Assembly: GCA_964588665.1 (NCBI GenBank)
Contig: CAZPQQ010000075.1
Location: 1-15,391, forward strand
Source: UBA2160 sp964588665
Lineage (GTDB): Bacteria > Chloroflexota > Dehalococcoidia > Lucifugimonadales > UBA1123
DNA length: 15,391 bases
Reading direction: 5' to 3'
How positions within the stretch are numbered: the first letter of the stretch is position 1; every line of letters begins with the position of its first letter. Both the position numbers and the translations under genes were made by a program. The notes below the pieces were generated by a model. The model saw nothing but the letters and a program-made list of their open reading frames with translations. It was not told the DNA's origin and made no database searches. Shown in pieces: positions 12,554-15,391 of the stretch.

Positions 12554-13366
12554 ATGGCAAGAGTAACGAGACGAGGCGACAAATCCAACCGTCCGGAAGT
12601 GGGTCGTGCGTCGGGCGCGATTCGAGTTTCGCGAAAGCCCGTCCGCCCTGTTCGCATCACATCGCCCCTCGACGGATCTGCGGTCGAAGGGTTCGCCACG
12701 GCATTGAGAGGCAGCGCGAATCCAGGCGACACGCTGAAGCTCAGATGCAAAGCAGTCGAGTCGGTCAAGTGTCGCGTCAAGAGTGACGGCTCCTGGGCCA
12801 TGCCGGACATCGACCTGGCGCCGGGCGCGCACGAGATCACCGTCGAAAACATCGACCACCCGGGAACCGCGGCGATGGTCCGAATCTTCGTCTCCGAGAT
12901 CTCAGCTATATCGGTTATATCGCCAATGGCCGGCGAAACCGTTGAGGCTAAGTACATCGAGGTAACGGGTAAGGCGTCACCGGGTCGATTGGTCTGTCTT
13001 CGGTTGGGGCGCAAGACGTTGACGGAACGGGCCAGCGATTCGGGATCGTTCCGGTTCACCGACGTTGAACTCCCGGAATGGGGCGACCAGCAATTGATGC
13101 TCCACTACGCCGAGGCGCCCAGCCAAGGCAACATGGACATCTCGGTGCGCTGGCCCGGCCTCGACCTTCCATCCCTCGTCGATCCGGTCACACGATCGCC
13201 TCTAAAACCTGGCGCCGACATAGTCCGATGCTCGAACTGCTATACGTACTGCTACACGGCCACTTGGGTCAGGGTCGGCAAATGCCCGCGATGCGACGTG
13301 TCCCAAGATTACTGGACACGAACGGCGCCGATCTTTCACACGCCGAGGGCCAACCTGAGAATGTAG
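12554..13366 (+). CDS. Protein with two Ig-like domains and a C-terminal zinc ribbon/degenerate RING
   Basis: This 270-residue protein begins with a basic segment containing SGAIRVSRKP (residues 20-29), a motif also found at the end of the operon's E2. Residues about 33-114 and 118-198 are two Ig-like beta-sandwich repeats. Each has the pattern I-T/S-P-x-x-G-x-x-V, G-x-A-x-P-G, D-G/S-G-S-(W/F), then a strand pair. Both resemble bacterial Ig-like domains, which are usually extracellular, yet no signal peptide or membrane segment is present. The C-terminus (PVTRSPLKPGADIVRC onward) has Cys226, Cys229, Cys233, Cys244 and Cys247. The segment resembles a RING-like finger (xxPIKPGE...CxxC..HxxCW...CPxC) that has lost its first Cys pair and its His. 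It may be an adaptor binding partners through its Ig domains. The ribosome site before ATG 12554 is weak. Confidence 0.7.
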   Translation: MARVTRRGDKSNRPEVGRASGAIRVSRKPVRPVRITSPLDGSAVEGFATALRGSANPGDTLKLRCKAVESVKCRVKSDGSWAMPDIDLAPGAHEITVENIDHPGTAAMVRIFVSEISAISVISPMAGETVEAKYIEVTGKASPGRLVCLRLGRKTLTERASDSGSFRFTDVELPEWGDQQLMLHYAEAPSQGNMDISVRWPGLDLPSLVDPVTRSPLKPGADIVRCSNCYTYCYTATWVRVGKCPRCDVSQDYWTRTAPIFHTPRANLRM

Positions 13367-13382
13367 CGTCTTTGGGGATCGA

Positions 13383-14687
13383 TTGAACGGAGAAACAAGC
13401 TTGGACCGTTACACGAGGCTCGTCGAGCTCGGCTGGAACATGGACCTGCTTCGCCGCGGGACCGTGATGGTCGTTGGCGCGGGGGCTTTGGGAAACGAGA
13501 TCATCAAGAACCTGGCGCTAGCGGGCGTCGGCAACGTGTTGGTCGTCGACCTGGACGAGATAGAGACGCACAACCTCACGCGATCCGTTCTGTTCCGCGG
13601 AACCGACGTTGGACGCAGAAAGGCCGAGGTGGCGGCGCGCGCGGCGGCTGACATCGAGCCGCACATGAACGTCCGCTGGTTTGCTGCGCCAGTCCAGAAC
13701 ACCCTGGGGCTCGGAGTATTCAGAAACGTCGACATCGTTTTGGGCGGACTCGACAACATTCAGACACGAAGGGATCTGATGCGCGCCTGCATGCTCACCG
13801 ACACGCCGTTCATCGACGGCGGGCTGTATTTTCTGGACGGGGACGTACGGACGTTTCTGCCTCCGTTCCCGGTGTGCTTCGACTGCACGATGACTCAGGA
13901 CGAGAGGGACTCCGGTTGGCGTCGGTGGTCGTGTCTTGGCCTCCTGGGCGACGACGGCGCGGGTGTGGGGCCCACGGCGCCGACCGTGGCGTCAATGATC
14001 GGCGGTTTGCAGGTCCAGCTTGCTCTCAAGTATCTTCACCGAGACTTCGACGGCCCGTACGAGATGCGGGTTCCGAACGGCGTGCGCATCCGGTTCAACG
14101 GGTTCGCCGACGAGTACGAGCGCTGGGACCTGAACCGCGATGCTGACTGCCCGACGCATCTCACGGCCACAGCCATCCCTGAATCGTCGATCAGGTCGAT
14201 ACCCCACGGCGCCGACATGACCGCCGCACAACTCCTCGAACTTGCGCAAGCCGAACTCGGCCCCGAAGCGTACGTCGAGCTCGGATTCGATGTCGTTCAC
14301 AGCCTACAATGCTATCAGTGCGGTCGCAGCGAGGCGTCGGCCCGCCGCCAGGGCGCACTGGGCATCGCCGAGACCATGTGCCCGACGTGCACGCCGTCCG
14401 CGTGCGCCGAGTGCGGCCACTCCATCGCCAAGACAATCGCGAGCAGGCCAGACCTGGTCTTCCCCGACAAGGTGGACTGCGCGTCCTGCTTCGAGTCCAA
14501 CCCCCTGGTGCTTCGCGACGCCCAGACGTTGAACCGCATCGAGCCGGACTCGGCCGCGTTGGCCTACACTCTGGCCGAGTTGACGGTCCCGATGATGGAT
14601 ATCCTGGAGGCCAGGGACTTTGACGGCCGGAAGAGCGTGTACATGCAACTTGACGGAGACCGAGACAGAGTGTTCGGGGCTTCGTGA
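13383..14687 (+). CDS. E1-like Ubl-activating enzyme (ThiF/MoeB fold)
   Basis: This 434-residue protein carries the ThiF/MoeB/E1 adenylation domain. It shows VVGAGALGNEIIKNLALAGVG (residues 30-50), Asp56 after strand 2, Asn64 and Arg67 in HNLTRSVLF, Lys80 in GRRKAE, and Asp124 in GGLDNIQTR. Such enzymes adenylate the Ubl C-terminus with ATP and, in true E1s, hold it as a thioester. Cys184 in RRWSCLGLLG aligns by position with the catalytic Cys region of MoeB/ThiF, before PTAPTVASMIGGLQVQLALK (197-216). A CxxC at 165/168 is followed by a Cys-rich C-terminal region: 310/313, 333/336, 341/344 and 366/369, enough for two more zinc sites. No ubiquitin-fold domain for E2 recruitment is visible. The start is TTG 13383, with TTG 13401 (CGGAG upstream) also plausible. 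It is 16 bases after the Ig-like gene. Confidence 0.9.
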   Translation: MNGETSLDRYTRLVELGWNMDLLRRGTVMVVGAGALGNEIIKNLALAGVGNVLVVDLDEIETHNLTRSVLFRGTDVGRRKAEVAARAAADIEPHMNVRWFAAPVQNTLGLGVFRNVDIVLGGLDNIQTRRDLMRACMLTDTPFIDGGLYFLDGDVRTFLPPFPVCFDCTMTQDERDSGWRRWSCLGLLGDDGAGVGPTAPTVASMIGGLQVQLALKYLHRDFDGPYEMRVPNGVRIRFNGFADEYERWDLNRDADCPTHLTATAIPESSIRSIPHGADMTAAQLLELAQAELGPEAYVELGFDVVHSLQCYQCGRSEASARRQGALGIAETMCPTCTPSACAECGHSIAKTIASRPDLVFPDKVDCASCFESNPLVLRDAQTLNRIEPDSAALAYTLAELTVPMMDILEARDFDGRKSVYMQLDGDRDRVFGAS

Positions 14688-14729
14688 TCCGACAACCTCG
14701 ATTGATCGCTGGATGAAGCGGAGGAACAG

Positions 14730-15341
14730 ATGCCGATACGAATAATCAGAGACGACACGCCGGGCGAAGCGCGCCCGGACAACGACGCGGACCTGCCAGC
14801 CATCGTTGTGAAGCCGCCCGACACGACGTACAACCGACCGAAGGACCCGCCCGCGGACCAGGTCAAGCAACCACCGATCGAATCGAAGGCGCCTTCGATC
14901 GAAGCCAAGGGATCGCCGGACGCCAACGGCCTGCCCAAGCCGACGACGTGGGCGATGGTCGCTTGCCAGTGCACGACCACCGGGCGTTCGTATCAGCTCA
15001 CGTTCCGCCACGAAAACGACCAGTTCGTGCTGAAGGCGATCGACCGCCAGATATCAGGCGCGGCGTCGAACGACGTCGGCGGCATCGAGGGGCCCTTCGA
15101 GTGGAGCGGGTTCGAGTGTCCCGAATGCCGACGCGGATGGACCAAAGGAGACGACAACACCCCAGCGTGGCCGGTGTTGATGTGCTCCTGCAAGTCGCTG
15201 TTCTGCACCCGCAAAGGCGTCTACAGCAAGAAAGGCAAAGACGGCCCAGAGTGGTGGTGGAGCTGCCCCAAGTGCCGCATCGACGCGCTGGTCGAGCTTC
15301 GGCTGGAGTCGCTGGAGGGCGTGGCGATCAAGGGGAAATGA
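14730..15341 (+). CDS. TerY-C-like zinc-binding protein of the Ubl operon
   Basis: The first 70 residues are Pro/Asp/Lys-rich and probably disordered, and include two near-identical short units (PIESKAP, SIEAKGS). They begin MPIRIIRDD, akin to the motif in the E2 tail. Residues about 72-203 contain a beta-rich part with Cys79/Cys81 and then a binuclear-type cluster: Cys130 and Cys133 (FECPEC), Cys152, Cys154 and Cys159 (MCSCKSLFC), and Cys179 and Cys182 (SCPKC). The order CPxC, xCxCxxLFC, CPxC resembles the TerY-C zinc domain of tellurite-type stress systems, which is usually linked to vWA proteins, PP2C phosphatases and kinases. No enzyme motif is visible; a substrate or target adaptor is likely. 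GGAGG precedes ATG 14730 by about 6 bases. The stop codon overlaps the next start (ATGA). Confidence 0.65.
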   Translation: MPIRIIRDDTPGEARPDNDADLPAIVVKPPDTTYNRPKDPPADQVKQPPIESKAPSIEAKGSPDANGLPKPTTWAMVACQCTTTGRSYQLTFRHENDQFVLKAIDRQISGAASNDVGGIEGPFEWSGFECPECRRGWTKGDDNTPAWPVLMCSCKSLFCTRKGVYSKKGKDGPEWWWSCPKCRIDALVELRLESLEGVAIKGK

Positions 15342-15391
15342 GCAACACTCGTGAGACTAGAGCGGTCGGTGGCGCAAATGCGATACTCACG
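15338..15391 (+). CDS. Start of a further operon gene (cut by right edge)
   Basis: ATG at 15338-15340 overlaps the stop of the TerY-C-like gene (15339-15341) in the ATGA arrangement typical of coupled genes. The frame stays open for 18 codons to the window edge, beginning MSNTRETRAVGGANAILT. AAGGGG lies just upstream but close to the start. Too little is visible to name a family. Given the TerY-C-like neighbour, a vWA, PP2C or kinase gene would be unsurprising, but this is a guess. Confidence 0.4.
   Translation, partial: MSNTRETRAVGGANAILT

Noticed and set aside
14304..15011. 235-codon minus-strand frame opposite the E1 and TerY-C-like genes
   Set aside because: Low-complexity Arg/Val/Leu composition, no ribosome site or domain, and it spans two well-supported genes.
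1..15391. CRISPR array, insertion sequence or rRNA
   Set aside because: No regularly spaced repeats, transposase motifs, terminal inverted repeats or rRNA segments were seen.

Overview
The window looks like a bacterial chromosome of roughly 60% G+C. The reasons are Shine-Dalgarno sites (several AAGGAGG-like), sigma70-type promoters with 17-18 bp spacers, and a tRNA without an encoded CCA. Several genes fit a Chloroflexota (SAR202/Dehalococcoidia-like) genome: a PGF-pre-PGF-like lipoprotein, a split ComD/ComE-type decarboxylase, a VLRF1 peptidyl-tRNA hydrolase and a short dispersed repeat ending CTCAGGACGAACGG. This placement is inference; no marker gene here fixes the taxonomy.

Region 1 (1-1630, all minus strand) holds the 5' part of a lipoprotein gene running off the left edge, a MazF-type toxin with a ribbon-helix-helix antitoxin (promoter plus overlapping 18-bp palindrome), tRNA-Gln(TTG) and a small DUF5808-like membrane protein. 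Region 2 (1860-7700) is mostly metabolic: a peptidase S51 (cyanophycinase/dipeptidase E type), a two-subunit thiamine-pyrophosphate decarboxylase resembling sulfopyruvate decarboxylase, RpiB, an MFS exporter, a VLRF1-family peptidyl-tRNA hydrolase and an SDR oxidoreductase. A pair of REP-like repeats exactly 100 bp apart lies between the last two genes.

Region 3 (7890 to the right edge) is the centre of interest. It is one plus-strand operon behind a near-consensus promoter (TTGAGC-17-TATAAT) that encodes what looks like a complete ubiquitin-like conjugation pathway. In order: a free beta-grasp Ubl; an E2 with an HPN motif and catalytic Cys; a JAMM/JAB deconjugase with an intact E/HxH/S/D site; a 482-residue fusion of a second Ubl domain, an E2 variant that keeps HPN but lacks the Cys (UEV-like), a middle domain that may be a degenerate JAB, and a C-terminal RING-like zinc finger; a tail-anchored membrane protein; a protein with two Ig-like domains and a zinc ribbon; an E1 with adenylation site, candidate catalytic Cys and a Cys-rich C-terminal part; and a TerY-C-like zinc protein whose stop overlaps the start of a further gene cut by the window edge.

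Inferred working model: the E1 activates the Ubl and passes it to the E2. The UEV-RING fusion acts as both E2 cofactor and E3, the JAMM enzyme trims or removes the Ubl, and the tail-anchored, Ig-like and TerY-C-like proteins position the machine at the membrane or choose the target. Two points are unexpected. The Ubl ends in Phe-Gly-Arg-Val rather than Gly-Gly. A short motif, SG[P/A]IR[I/V]SR, recurs in the E2 tail and the Ig-like protein, with a shorter match in the TerY-C-like protein. I do not recognise this exact gene set as a characterised system; E1/E2/JAB/RING operons in prokaryotes are known in general.
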